Positions 1 to 6,629 of a stretch of DNA of 6,629 nucleotides are shown in pieces. The notes under the pieces were generated by a model. It worked only from the letters and a program-made list of their open reading frames with translations, made no database searches and was not told where the DNA came from. Position 1 is the stretch's first letter. Each line of letters starts with the position of its first letter. Origin of the DNA: Chloroflexota bacterium (GTDB lineage: Bacteria > Chloroflexota > Limnocylindria > Limnocylindrales > CSP1-4); NCBI GenBank assembly GCA_013813905.1, contig JACCQX010000139.1, positions 1-6,629 on the forward strand. Direction: 5' to 3'. Position numbers and translations under genes: made by a program.

Positions 1-473
1 GGAGCCAGGCCGGCTCCGTCCGGCCCCGTCACGACGACCTCCGCGGAGTGATCGCCACCGGCGCCGGAGATGCGAGATCGGTGGCTGATCGTGACGTCTC
101 CCTGAGAGAGATGCGCGGAGACCGGGCAGTACTGCGTGGCGGAGAGCTCGATGGCGCGGCGCACGGCGCTCGCCTCGACCGTGCCGCCCTCGAAGCGGTG
201 CTCGACCACGATGCGACTGAACGTCCGCGGCGGATCCCGCTGTTGCTCTCCGGTGACCACGACCTCGTATCGCTCGATGTCCTGTCGCTTCTTGCGGCAG
301 ATGGCCATGACATCCATCCCGGCACACCCGGCCAGGGCGGTGAGCAGCAGGGACGTGGGTCGATACCCCGCCACTCCTTCCTCGCCGGCGAGATGCACCT
401 GGCCGCCGTCTAGCTCGGACACGGCGTCGAATGTCGACCCTGACTGCCATCGCGCGACGATAGTGCTGACCAT
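1..473 (-). CDS. OsmC/Ohr-family thiol peroxidase-like protein (3' end beyond left edge)
   Basis: Reverse-strand translation from ATG at 473 stays open for 157 codons to the window edge with no stop. The family reduces organic or inorganic peroxides in the cytoplasm using two cysteines. Seen here: an N-terminal beta region (1-35), then GYRPTSLLLTALAGCAGMDV with Cys50 at the start of the central helix, then a second cysteine in YCPVSAHL (Cys116). These are the two conserved OsmC-fold cysteines. The GDVTISH stretch (125-131) is where short YhfA-like members normally end (about 135-140 aa). This protein continues at least 20 residues further, so it has a C-terminal extension of unknown length. 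A purine-rich AGAGGAG (494-488) lies 14 bases before the start, rather far for a ribosome site, but no other in-frame start is available just upstream. The gene is divergent from the amidohydrolase. The family call is firm; the peroxide substrate is not known. Confidence 0.9.
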   Translation of the reverse strand, partial: MVSTIVARWQSGSTFDAVSELDGGQVHLAGEEGVAGYRPTSLLLTALAGCAGMDVMAICRKKRQDIERYEVVVTGEQQRDPPRTFSRIVVEHRFEGGTVEASAVRRAIELSATQYCPVSAHLSQGDVTISHRSRISGAGGDHSAEVVVTGPDGAGLA

Positions 474-515
474 GAGTCGCTCTGGTGCTCCTCTGCGGGT
501 GCTCGCTGCGGCGCG

Positions 516-521
516 ATGGTA
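516..521 (-). promoter_or_regulatory. Possible -10 box for the divergent OsmC-like gene
   Basis: Read on the minus strand this is TACCAT, a TAnnnT hexamer. It would place transcription start near 509 and give a leader of roughly 36 bases containing AGAGGAG (494-488). No -35 is convincing. It overlaps the proposed plus-strand -10 by two bases, so the two promoters would compete for polymerase if both are real. Weak evidence. Confidence 0.2.
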
Positions 522-525
522 GCCT
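517..525 (+). promoter_or_regulatory. Extended -10 promoter for the amidohydrolase gene
   Basis: The stretch TGGTAGCCT combines an upstream TG (517-518) with a TAnnnT hexamer (520-525), the form of an extended -10 element. Eight bases separate it from an in-frame GTG at 534, so the expected transcription start falls on or beside that GTG, suggesting a leaderless message. No recognisable -35 box lies 16-18 bases upstream (sequence about 496-503 is GC-only in character), which is usual for extended -10 promoters. This is inferred from sequence only. Confidence 0.45.
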
Positions 526-533
526 GCGGGGAC

Positions 534-2018
534 GTGACACCATCGCACGACCAGCGTCCCGGGGCGTTCGGCCCGTTCGATCGCGCCGGGATGACACGGC
601 GCAGCTTCCTGGCCGCCTCCGTGACGTCAGCCATCGTGGTGGCCTGCGGCGATGATGCTCCGCGCCACTCTCCGGCAGCCGTGCCCAGCGCCTCGCCATC
701 GTCGGGTGCGTCGGGCGTGGTGGCTCGCGCACCGTCGCCGGCCGCAACGTCCGTCGCGGTGCCTTCGGCTGTGCCCACGGCATCGGTCTCCCAGTCGCCA
801 TCGCCCACCGCCCTCGTGAACGGCCCGCCCGAGCGCATCCTGTATCGCGATGCGGCCCTCGCCGACGCGCGGGGACCGTCGCTCCAGATAGGCCTGAGCG
901 TCCTCGTGGTGGAGGGCACCATCGCCTGGATCCGTCCGCGGGACGGCGAGGAAGATCTCGGGCCGCGGGAGAGGCTGACCATCATCGATGCGGCCGGCGC
1001 GACCATCGTGCCCGGCATGGTCGACTGCCACAGCCACCTCACAGGACCCGGCGGTGCGAACTGGATCGAGCGCTTCTCCGACCCGCCCGAGCGGCTGGTG
1101 GAGGTGGCCGAGGAGAACGGTGCCCTGGCGCTCGCCGCCGGTGTGCGCTGGCTTCGAGACGTGGGAGCGCCCATCGCGGAGGATCCGGTCGATGGGCAGC
1201 GCCGCGCGCTCAGCCTCGGTGTCCGCGACCGCTGGGCGGGGAGGCGAGACCGGCCCTACGTCCGCGCCGCCGGCACCTGGATCTTCGGGGCAGGCGCGGG
1301 ACTGCCCGGCCTTGACCTGGAGGCCGCGAACGGGGACGAGCTGATCGCGGCGGCGATCGGACAGCTCGAGGACGGCGCGGACCTGGTGAAGCTCTACCTC
1401 GACGGACCCGACCCGGCGCGAGCGCCCTGGTCGGTCGATGAGGTACGAGCGGTCGTCGCCGCGGTGCATGAGCGGGGCGCCAAGGTGACCGCCCACGCCG
1501 GCCGGCTGGACGGTGCGCGAGTCGGCGCCGAGGCGGGTGTCGACGCCCTTGAGCACGGCTTCGAGCTCGACGCGGAGGTCGCCCGGATGATGGCGGCGAA
1601 CGGCGTCACGTTGGTCTCGACGCTGGCCGTCATGCGCTCATGGCTGAGCTTCGGGCGGACGACCGGAATGCCGCGCTTTGCGAGCGAGGAGGGCGCCTCG
1701 GCCATTCGCGCACGACTCGAGCGAGCGGAGGAGAGCGTCCGGCTGGCACAGCGGGCAGGCGTGGTGGTGTGCGCCGGCACGGACTTCGGGGGCGGGTCGC
1801 TGCGTGCCAACCAGCTGGCCTGGGAAGTGGAGTCGCTGGTGGCAGCGGGTCTCGAGCCATGGGAGGGGCTGGCGGCCGCGACGTGGCGGGGCGGCGGACT
1901 GCTGGGCGAGCCCGATGCAGGAGCTATCCGCGATGGCGGCCCGGCAGACTTCTTCCTGGTCCACGGCGATCCGTTGAGCGACCCGTCGGCCCTCTGGCGC
2001 GTCTGGAGAGTGGCCTAG
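534..2018 (+). CDS. Tat-exported lipoprotein, amidohydrolase family (imidazolonepropionase-like)
   Basis: With the GTG start at 534 the protein has 494 residues. TRRSFL (21-26) is a twin-arginine motif, followed by a hydrophobic stretch and a lipobox VVAC with Cys38, so it is predicted to be folded, exported by Tat and lipid-anchored. A Ser/Pro/Ala-rich linker (about 45-95) leads to a metal-dependent hydrolase barrel: HSH after VDC (His166, His168), Lys286 in DLVKLYLDG as the likely carboxylated metal bridge, His321 in TAHAG, His341 in ALEHGFE and Asp417 in AGTDFGGG. These are the usual ligands of a binuclear-metal amidohydrolase cleaving C-N (peptide, cyclic amide or similar) bonds; the substrate is unknown. 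The C-terminus stops at WRVWRVA, several residues short of the usual closing strand of the composite beta domain. Other in-frame starts are ATG 516 and ATG 591; 591 puts the twin arginines at residues 3-4. I prefer 534 because of the promoter spacing. Confidence 0.9.
   Translation: MTPSHDQRPGAFGPFDRAGMTRRSFLAASVTSAIVVACGDDAPRHSPAAVPSASPSSGASGVVARAPSPAATSVAVPSAVPTASVSQSPSPTALVNGPPERILYRDAALADARGPSLQIGLSVLVVEGTIAWIRPRDGEEDLGPRERLTIIDAAGATIVPGMVDCHSHLTGPGGANWIERFSDPPERLVEVAEENGALALAAGVRWLRDVGAPIAEDPVDGQRRALSLGVRDRWAGRRDRPYVRAAGTWIFGAGAGLPGLDLEAANGDELIAAAIGQLEDGADLVKLYLDGPDPARAPWSVDEVRAVVAAVHERGAKVTAHAGRLDGARVGAEAGVDALEHGFELDAEVARMMAANGVTLVSTLAVMRSWLSFGRTTGMPRFASEEGASAIRARLERAEESVRLAQRAGVVVCAGTDFGGGSLRANQLAWEVESLVAAGLEPWEGLAAATWRGGGLLGEPDAGAIRDGGPADFFLVHGDPLSDPSALWRVWRVA
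2015..2018. other. Shared CTAG: overlapping stop codons of convergent genes
   Basis: The palindrome CTAG contains the TAG stop of the amidohydrolase (2016-2018, plus strand) and the TAG stop of the ABC transporter (2015-2017 read on the minus strand). The two reading frames therefore overlap and there is no space for an intergenic terminator. I see no hairpin with a T-run on either side, so each transcript probably reads into the other gene or ends by a factor-dependent route. Confidence 0.9.
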
Positions 2019-3976
2019 ACAGCCTGGAGCCCTGGTCCGGTCCCGGCGCCCACGAACTGTTCCCGGTAGAGCCGCGCGTAGGGCCCGCCGCCGGCCAGCA
2101 GCTCCGCGTGCGTGCCGCGCTCCACGATGCAGCCGCGCTCGTAGACCAAGATCTGGTCGGCGCGCAGGATGGTGGAGAGGCGGTGCGCGATGGCGATCGT
2201 GGTACGCCCTTTCATGACCCGTTCGATGGCCGTCTGGATCAGGCGCTCGCTGACCGTGTCCAGCGCGCTGGTGGCCTCATCGAGGATGAGGATGCGCGGG
2301 TCCTTGAGCAGCACGCGGGCCAGAGCCACGCGCTGCTTCTCGCCGCCGGAGAGCTTGTAGCCACGCTCGCCGACCATGGTGTCGTAGCCCAGCGGCAGCT
2401 CCCTGATGCGATCGTGGATGGCCGCCAGGCGAGCGGCCGCCTGGAGCTCGCGGTCCGTGGCGCCCGGCTTGGCGTAGGCCAGGTTCTCGCGCACGGTGGC
2501 GTGGAAGAGGTACGTCTCCTGGGTCACGAAGCCGATGATGTCGCCCAGGCTCGACAGCCTGATGGAACGGACGTCCAGACCATCGATCTCGACGGCGCCC
2601 TCGTTCACGTCGTACAGGCGGGGCACGAGATAGGTGGTCGACGTCTTGCCCGACCCGGACGGCCCCACCAGCGCCACCAAATGGCCCGGCCGGACCTCGA
2701 AGTCGATGTCTTCCAGGGCGAACTGACGGACTTCCTCGACCGACTCATCCGACGAAGGGAGTTCCACCTCGTCCGGGGGAGACGCCACCGACGGCGGCAG
2801 CGGCATGCCCGGCAGCGGCTCCACGACCACCGCGTCCGGGTAGCGGAACGACACGTGCCGGAAGCGGATACGACCGCGCACGTCGGCGGGCGAGATAGCC
2901 TGTGCGTCGGGCGCATCGTCGATCTCCGAGCGCATCTCCAGGTACTGGAAGATCCGGTCGAAGAGGGCCAGGGCACCCTGCACCTCGACCTGCACGTTGA
3001 GCAGCTGCCCGAGCGGGAAGAAGAGGCGGCTCTGGAGCGTGGTGAAGGCCACGATGTCGCCCACCGTGGGGGCCGTGGGGTCGTTGTTGATGGCCAGGAT
3101 GCCGGCCAGGTAGTAGACCAGCGCGGGGGTGATGCTGAAGATGGTGCCCACGATCATGAAGAACCAGCGGCCCACCATGTTCTGCCGGATCTCCAGGGCG
3201 GCCAGCTTGGCGTTCGCGGCGCGGAACCGGTCGATGGCCGGCTGCTGCTGCCCGAACGTCTTGGTCAGGAGCACGCCCGAGACGCTGACCGTCTCCTCGG
3301 TGATGGAGGTGATGTCGGCCAGGCTCTCCTGCGTCTTGGTCGACAGCCGTCTGCGGATATTGCCCACGCGGTAGGTGAGGTAGAGGAAGAAGGGCGTGAC
3401 GGCGATGGACAGCAGCGTCAGCCGCCAGTCGAGCACGAGCATCACCGCCAGCGTGCTGATCACGATGACCAGGTTGCTGAAGACACTGCTGGCGGTCTCG
3501 GTCACGACCGACTGGACGCCGCCCACGTCGTTCGAGAGACGGCTCTGGATCTCCCCCGTGCGCGTCTCCGTGAAGAAGCGCAGGGGCATGCGCTGGAGAT
3601 GCGCGTAGAGCGCGTTGCGCAGGTCCTGCATGACCCGCTGGCCGATGACGTTGTTGAGGTACGTCTGGCCCACGCCGATCAGGCCCGACACGATGGGCAC
3701 CACGATCATCAGGCCGACGTAGAGGTTGAGCAGCCCCAGGTCCCGGGAGGGCAGCGCCTCGTCGATGAGCAGTTTCAGGAGATAGGGGTTGATCAGACCC
3801 AGCAGGCTCGTGACGATGATGGTCAGGAGCACCAGCAGGACCTGCTTGCGGTAGGGCCGGAAGAACGCGGCGATCTTCCGGAATGTCGATGCTCGACGTT
3901 CCGGAGACACGCGCGGCGGGTCGGCGCTGGCGCCGCGTATCACGCGGCCCATGCCTCCGCGAGGACCGAAGCCCAT
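2015..3976 (-). CDS. ABC exporter half-transporter (fused six-helix permease and ATPase)
   Basis: This 653-aa protein has the permease-then-ATPase order of MsbA/BmrA-type exporters, which act as dimers in the cytoplasmic membrane. Six likely membrane helices lie near 46-66, 84-103, 163-182, 186-203, 270-292 and 306-325. The ATPase has an A-loop Tyr379 (FRYPD), Walker A GPSGSGKT (438-445), Q-loop Gln486, signature LSGGE (542-546), Walker B ILILDE with Asp566 and catalytic Glu567, D-loop ALD (571-573) and switch His598. All catalytic residues are intact, so it should hydrolyse ATP. Residues about 382-416, between A-loop and Walker A, are a Pro/Glu/Ser-rich insertion. ATG 3976 lies 3 bases after the stop of the membrane synthase-like gene, so translation is probably coupled. 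GGAGG just before Met9 could instead serve a GTG at 3943. Drug, lipid or peptide export are all possible; the substrate cannot be read. Confidence 0.95.
   Translation of the reverse strand: MGFGPRGGMGRVIRGASADPPRVSPERRASTFRKIAAFFRPYRKQVLLVLLTIIVTSLLGLINPYLLKLLIDEALPSRDLGLLNLYVGLMIVVPIVSGLIGVGQTYLNNVIGQRVMQDLRNALYAHLQRMPLRFFTETRTGEIQSRLSNDVGGVQSVVTETASSVFSNLVIVISTLAVMLVLDWRLTLLSIAVTPFFLYLTYRVGNIRRRLSTKTQESLADITSITEETVSVSGVLLTKTFGQQQPAIDRFRAANAKLAALEIRQNMVGRWFFMIVGTIFSITPALVYYLAGILAINNDPTAPTVGDIVAFTTLQSRLFFPLGQLLNVQVEVQGALALFDRIFQYLEMRSEIDDAPDAQAISPADVRGRIRFRHVSFRYPDAVVVEPLPGMPLPPSVASPPDEVELPSSDESVEEVRQFALEDIDFEVRPGHLVALVGPSGSGKTSTTYLVPRLYDVNEGAVEIDGLDVRSIRLSSLGDIIGFVTQETYLFHATVRENLAYAKPGATDRELQAAARLAAIHDRIRELPLGYDTMVGERGYKLSGGEKQRVALARVLLKDPRILILDEATSALDTVSERLIQTAIERVMKGRTTIAIAHRLSTILRADQILVYERGCIVERGTHAELLAGGGPYARLYREQFVGAGTGPGLQAV
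2726..2833 (-). other. Pro/acid-rich insertion inside the ABC ATPase domain
   Basis: This codes for about 35 residues after the A-loop FRYPD and before ALEDIDFEV. It includes PLPGMPLPPSVASPPDEVEL and a Ser/Glu-rich stretch. In ordinary exporters of this class only a handful of residues join these two strands. It stays in frame and keeps all flanking motifs, so it reads as a surface loop, not as a sequencing fault. Confidence 0.7.
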
Positions 3977-3979
3977 GAG

Positions 3980-6082
3980 CTAGCTGGAGGTCGTGCTGAG
4001 GGCGTGCTCTCGACCGACCTCGGGCTCGGGAACGTAGCCCTCCGCGACCAGGTCCACATCGGCCAGACGCCGCCAACGCGCGGCGAAGAGGTAGGCGAGG
4101 GCATAGAGGCCAGCTACCACCAGCAGGAGTGCCTGGTAGCCGGTGAGCAGAGCCAGGTATTCCAGCGCCCCACCGACCATCGCCCCCAGCAGGTTGGAGG
4201 CGAAGGCCATGTCAGCCGTCCGGGTGTCGCGGAAGGAGCGCGTGAAGACCAGGTTGGCGAAGAAGACGGGCGCGAAAGCCAGGCCGGCCGCCAACGCGTA
4301 GCGCAGCGCCGGTGGGTCGAAGAGGAGCGATTCGGGCGGCAGCAGGAAGGAGATGCCGATGGTCACGAACAGCGCCGCGTACAGGAACTGGGGTCTGCGG
4401 ATGGGCCACTTGGCGTTGATCAGCACGGCCAGCAGGACGCTCGCCAGGATGGCGAAGAAGGCCAGGGCATTGACCAGCCAGGTCGTGCCGAACAGGAGGC
4501 TGAAGCTCACCAGGCTGCGTGTCTCTAGCAGCAGGAAGGCTACGCCCAGCACGAAGAAGTGGGGGCTGAACCGCCGCAGGCTGGTACCGGACGCGCGCGC
4601 GGCGACGGCCACCGCCGCGAGTGCCCCCAGGAGGATCAGGCCGAGCGCCACCAGGTAGTAGTCGGACACGAAGGGAGTGCGCAGGTAGAGGAATGGCCAG
4701 TCGTCGCTGGCGGCCCGGGGCACCGGCTCACCCACATCGGGCACCGGGTCCACCGAGTCGCCGGGCGGCGGGCCACCGCCGAGCGACGTGACCAGCGGGC
4801 CGGCGGCCAGCGTGGCCTTCTGTGCATCGTAGGTCTGGAGGAGCGGCGCCGAGCCGAAGGTGCTCTCCAGCATGTCGGCGAGCTTGGTGATCAGCCAATC
4901 CTCGCGGTAGTAGTTGTAGAGCACGAACACGCCATCGTCAGTCAGGTGGTCGCGCACCGAAGCAAAGGCCTCCTCGGTGAACAAGAACGACTCCAGGCGT
5001 ACGTTGGCTGTTGTGCTGACCAGCGTCAGCGAGTCGGGCAGGGCGAAGACGATCAGGTCGTACTGCTGGTCGGTGGTGCGCAAGTAGGCGCGGCCGTCAT
5101 TGACGATGCGCGTGACGCGCGGATCGTCATAGGGACGGTTCGGATGGCTCTCGATGCCGATCTGCTGGATCCGTGGGTCGATCTCCACGGCGTCTACCTG
5201 ATCGGCTCCTCGCGCCAGCGCGAGCGCCACGTCCGAGCCGCTGCCTGCACCGACGACCAGCACCCGCTCGTAGCTGCGACCGGGGAACCACCCGTAGATC
5301 TGGTCGTAGAACTCCTCCTTGGGCGCATCGACCTCGTGGAGGGCCTGATGAGGGATGCCGTTCACATTGATCTGCGTGCGGCCCGCCACGTCCGGGTAGG
5401 TCGTGATGCGGTAGTAGGGCGACCAGACCTCGTTTGGGCGGCCGGCGACCTGGACCTGGACGGCGAACAAGACGCAGCCCATCGCGACAAGGCCCACCAG
5501 CGCCCAGCCGGTGAGGCGCGTTCCCAGCATAAGCAGCACCAGGAGGACAGCCACCACGATGAACCAGATCAGCGGGCCCGTGCCCGCGGCCGAAAGAAGC
5601 GTGAATCCGGCGATACCGGCCATCGAGCCCGCGATGTCGATGCCGTAGGCCTTCAGCGGCTTCATCGAGCGCAGCAGCGGACCCAACGGCAGCGCCAGGG
5701 CGGCCATCACAGCCGTCACCAGGAGCACCACGAGGGGCAGCACAAAGTAGTTCGTTTCGGCGGCCCGGCTGGCGTCGGTGAGACCGAAGAAGACCTCGTC
5801 CGCCGTGCGCACCTGGACATCCAGCTGGACACGGATGATGAGCCCGACCACCAGCAGGAGGAGCACCGCGAAGACGGACAGCGAGACGTTCCGGCCGCGC
5901 CGCCCCAGCAGGATGCCCAGGCCGATGCCCAGGAAGCTCGCGATCAGCAGGAAGTTGGAGAAGAAGCCGATGTAGCGGACGTTGGCCGGGATCCAGCGGA
6001 TCAGCAGGAGCTCGACGAAGAGGATCGCGCCGCTGGTCAGGAACAGCCGAACGTCATTGCGAGCCAGCCAGGGCACGCTCAT
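3980..6082 (-). CDS. Multi-pass membrane protein with internal spermidine-synthase-like domain
   Basis: This 700-aa protein has three parts. About seven hydrophobic segments (near 13-32, 39-60, 67-84, 113-134, 147-166, 170-187, 192-212) are followed by a soluble Rossmann domain (about 215-430), then by about seven more (near 475-496, 506-520, 533-556, 565-581, 594-613, 628-646, 648-667). The Rossmann part resembles polyamine aminopropyltransferases: VLVVGAGSGSDV (274-285), acidic Glu300 in DAVEIDP, and NDGRAYL (328-334). A Gly/Pro/Asp linker (434-461) ends in DDWPFLYL, a motif I associate with membrane-fused members. The two acidic residues needed by true spermidine synthases are replaced (Ser281, Ala347), so polyamine synthesis is doubtful; it may bind S-adenosylmethionine or a relative for another transfer. 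No clear ribosome site precedes ATG 6082. It lies 22 bases after trxB and 3 bases before the ABC gene. The substrate is unknown. Confidence 0.88.
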   Translation of the reverse strand: MSVPWLARNDVRLFLTSGAILFVELLLIRWIPANVRYIGFFSNFLLIASFLGIGLGILLGRRGRNVSLSVFAVLLLLVVGLIIRVQLDVQVRTADEVFFGLTDASRAAETNYFVLPLVVLLVTAVMAALALPLGPLLRSMKPLKAYGIDIAGSMAGIAGFTLLSAAGTGPLIWFIVVAVLLVLLMLGTRLTGWALVGLVAMGCVLFAVQVQVAGRPNEVWSPYYRITTYPDVAGRTQINVNGIPHQALHEVDAPKEEFYDQIYGWFPGRSYERVLVVGAGSGSDVALALARGADQVDAVEIDPRIQQIGIESHPNRPYDDPRVTRIVNDGRAYLRTTDQQYDLIVFALPDSLTLVSTTANVRLESFLFTEEAFASVRDHLTDDGVFVLYNYYREDWLITKLADMLESTFGSAPLLQTYDAQKATLAAGPLVTSLGGGPPPGDSVDPVPDVGEPVPRAASDDWPFLYLRTPFVSDYYLVALGLILLGALAAVAVAARASGTSLRRFSPHFFVLGVAFLLLETRSLVSFSLLFGTTWLVNALAFFAILASVLLAVLINAKWPIRRPQFLYAALFVTIGISFLLPPESLLFDPPALRYALAAGLAFAPVFFANLVFTRSFRDTRTADMAFASNLLGAMVGGALEYLALLTGYQALLLVVAGLYALAYLFAARWRRLADVDLVAEGYVPEPEVGREHALSTTSS
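4793..5440 (-). other. Spermidine-synthase-like Rossmann domain
   Basis: Residues about 215-430 of the membrane protein form the only long non-membrane section. The order beta-strand, glycine loop (GAGSG), acidic strand end (Glu300), DGR and YDLIVF matches an S-adenosylmethionine-type nucleotide fold. The domain sits between the two membrane halves instead of at one end. Confidence 0.75.
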
Positions 6083-6104
6083 CGGCGATCGCGGGCGAGA
6101 AGGC

Positions 6105-6629
6105 TCACCAGGCGGATGCCGTGGCTGTCTCGGCGATGCCCTGCGACTCCAGCCAGCGCTCCGCGTCGATGGCTGCCTTGCAGCCGTCGGCGGCGGCGGT
6201 CACGGCCTGCCGGTAGCGATGGTCGTGGACATCGCCGGCCACGAAGACGCCCTCGATGCGCGAGTGGGTCTCGTCCGTGACCACCAGGTAGTCGCGCTCG
6301 TCCACCTCCAGCTGCTCCCGAAAGATGTCCGTGTTGGGCTTGTAGCCGATGGCCAGGAAGAGCCCGTCGACAGCCTCCTCGGTCTCCTCGCCCGTGACGA
6401 CATCCCGCAGCCGCAGGCCACTCACGACCTGCTCGCCGAGGACATCGACCACCTCCGTGTTCCAGCGCACGGAGATCTTGGGGTTCTCCAGCGCGCGATC
6501 CTGCATGATCTTGGAGCCGCGGAACTGGTCGCGGCGGTGGAGCATCCGCACCTCCGTAGCGAAGCGGGTCAAGAACGTCGCTTCCTCAAGGGCCGTGTCG
6601 CCGCCGCCCACCACGGCTACCTTCTTGCC
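6105..6629 (-). CDS. trxB: Thioredoxin-disulfide reductase, C-terminal part (5' end beyond right edge)
   Basis: The frame is open from the right edge and gives the last 174 residues of an enzyme normally about 310-320 long. TrxB is a cytoplasmic FAD enzyme that passes electrons from NADPH to thioredoxin. Seen here: the NADPH-binding glycine loop VVGGGDTALEEA (visible residues 6-17), the HRR triplet (31-33) that contacts the NADPH 2'-phosphate, the AIGYKPNT segment, and the closing FAD-site stretch GVFVAGDV followed by RQAVTAAADG. The CxxC active-site pair and N-terminal FAD loop should lie just outside the window. GTG at 6614 is internal to the NADPH loop and is not the start. The gene is first of the visible minus-strand run and ends 22 bases before the membrane synthase-like gene, so its promoter probably drives all three. 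Close relatives (ferredoxin-type reductases of the same fold) are less likely given the HRR motif. Confidence 0.93.
   Translation of the reverse strand, partial: GKKVAVVGGGDTALEEATFLTRFATEVRMLHRRDQFRGSKIMQDRALENPKISVRWNTEVVDVLGEQVVSGLRLRDVVTGEETEEAVDGLFLAIGYKPNTDIFREQLEVDERDYLVVTDETHSRIEGVFVAGDVHDHRYRQAVTAAADGCKAAIDAERWLESQGIAETATASAW

Noticed and set aside
1..25. Overlapping inverted repeats (GGAGCC/GGCTCC at 1-6 and 12-17; GGCCGG/CCGGCC at 8-13 and 20-25) suggesting a terminator
   Set aside because: They lie inside the still-open OsmC-like frame, have very short arms and no T-run, and such short GC palindromes are common by chance at this GC content.
48..413. Plus-strand frames over the OsmC-like gene, and a 98-codon minus frame at 29-325
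   Set aside because: They are out-of-frame shadows; only the frame starting at 473 gives the conserved OsmC cysteine motifs.
410..1556. Long minus-strand frames (254 and 309 codons) opposite the amidohydrolase
   Set aside because: They lie antisense to a gene with signal peptide and all metal-ligand motifs, and have low-complexity composition with no recognisable domain.
1640..4528. A 962-codon open frame on the plus strand opposite the ABC transporter and part of the membrane protein
   Set aside because: It runs antisense to two genes with full motifs and crosses their junction and the end of the amidohydrolase. Its protein is Gln/His/Arg/Asp-rich with no motif, as expected from antisense frames of GC-rich genes with few stop codons.
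6083..6104. Possible promoter between trxB and the membrane protein gene
   Set aside because: Only 22 bases, with no TAnnnT element at a suitable distance and no clear ribosome site; simplest read as an operon gap.
4559..6280. A 573-codon open frame on the plus strand opposite the membrane protein and trxB
   Set aside because: It has the same His/Gln/Arg/Asp-rich antisense composition, spans two real genes and their gap, and shows no domain.

Overview
This 6.6-kb window is GC-rich (visibly about two-thirds G+C) bacterial chromosome and almost fully coding. It holds five protein genes: three complete and two cut by the window edges. I saw no tRNA, rRNA, insertion sequence, CRISPR array or phage gene. 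The GC content, the twin-arginine lipoprotein leader and a likely leaderless promoter would fit Chloroflexota or a high-GC actinobacterial-type lineage. That placement is a guess from style, not a diagnostic marker.

Layout: (1) 1-473, minus strand: an OsmC/Ohr-family thiol peroxidase-like protein whose 3' end is off the left edge. (2) 474-533: a short divergent promoter region with a good extended -10 reading right. (3) 534-2018, plus strand: a Tat-exported lipoprotein of the amidohydrolase superfamily (imidazolonepropionase-like branch). (4) 2015-6629, minus strand: a three-gene co-directional run, read from the right edge as thioredoxin reductase (trxB, 3' part only), a 700-aa membrane protein with a spermidine-synthase-like domain between two membrane halves, and an ABC exporter half-transporter. 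The gaps between these three are 22 and 3 bases, so they are probably one operon whose promoter lies beyond the right edge. The amidohydrolase and the ABC transporter converge, and their stop codons share a CTAG palindrome.

How the genes may work together: TrxB and OsmC both belong to thiol redox and peroxide defence, but they sit in different transcription units. The membrane synthase-like protein and the ABC exporter are packed tightly enough for translational coupling. This could mean a modified small molecule is made at the membrane and exported, but no substrate can be read from the sequence. The most unusual points are the loss of both key acidic residues in the spermidine-synthase-like domain, a roughly 35-residue proline/acid-rich insertion in the ABC nucleotide-binding domain, and the compact divergent promoter with a probable leaderless GTG start. 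I do not see convincing evidence for a wholly new defence or mobile system.
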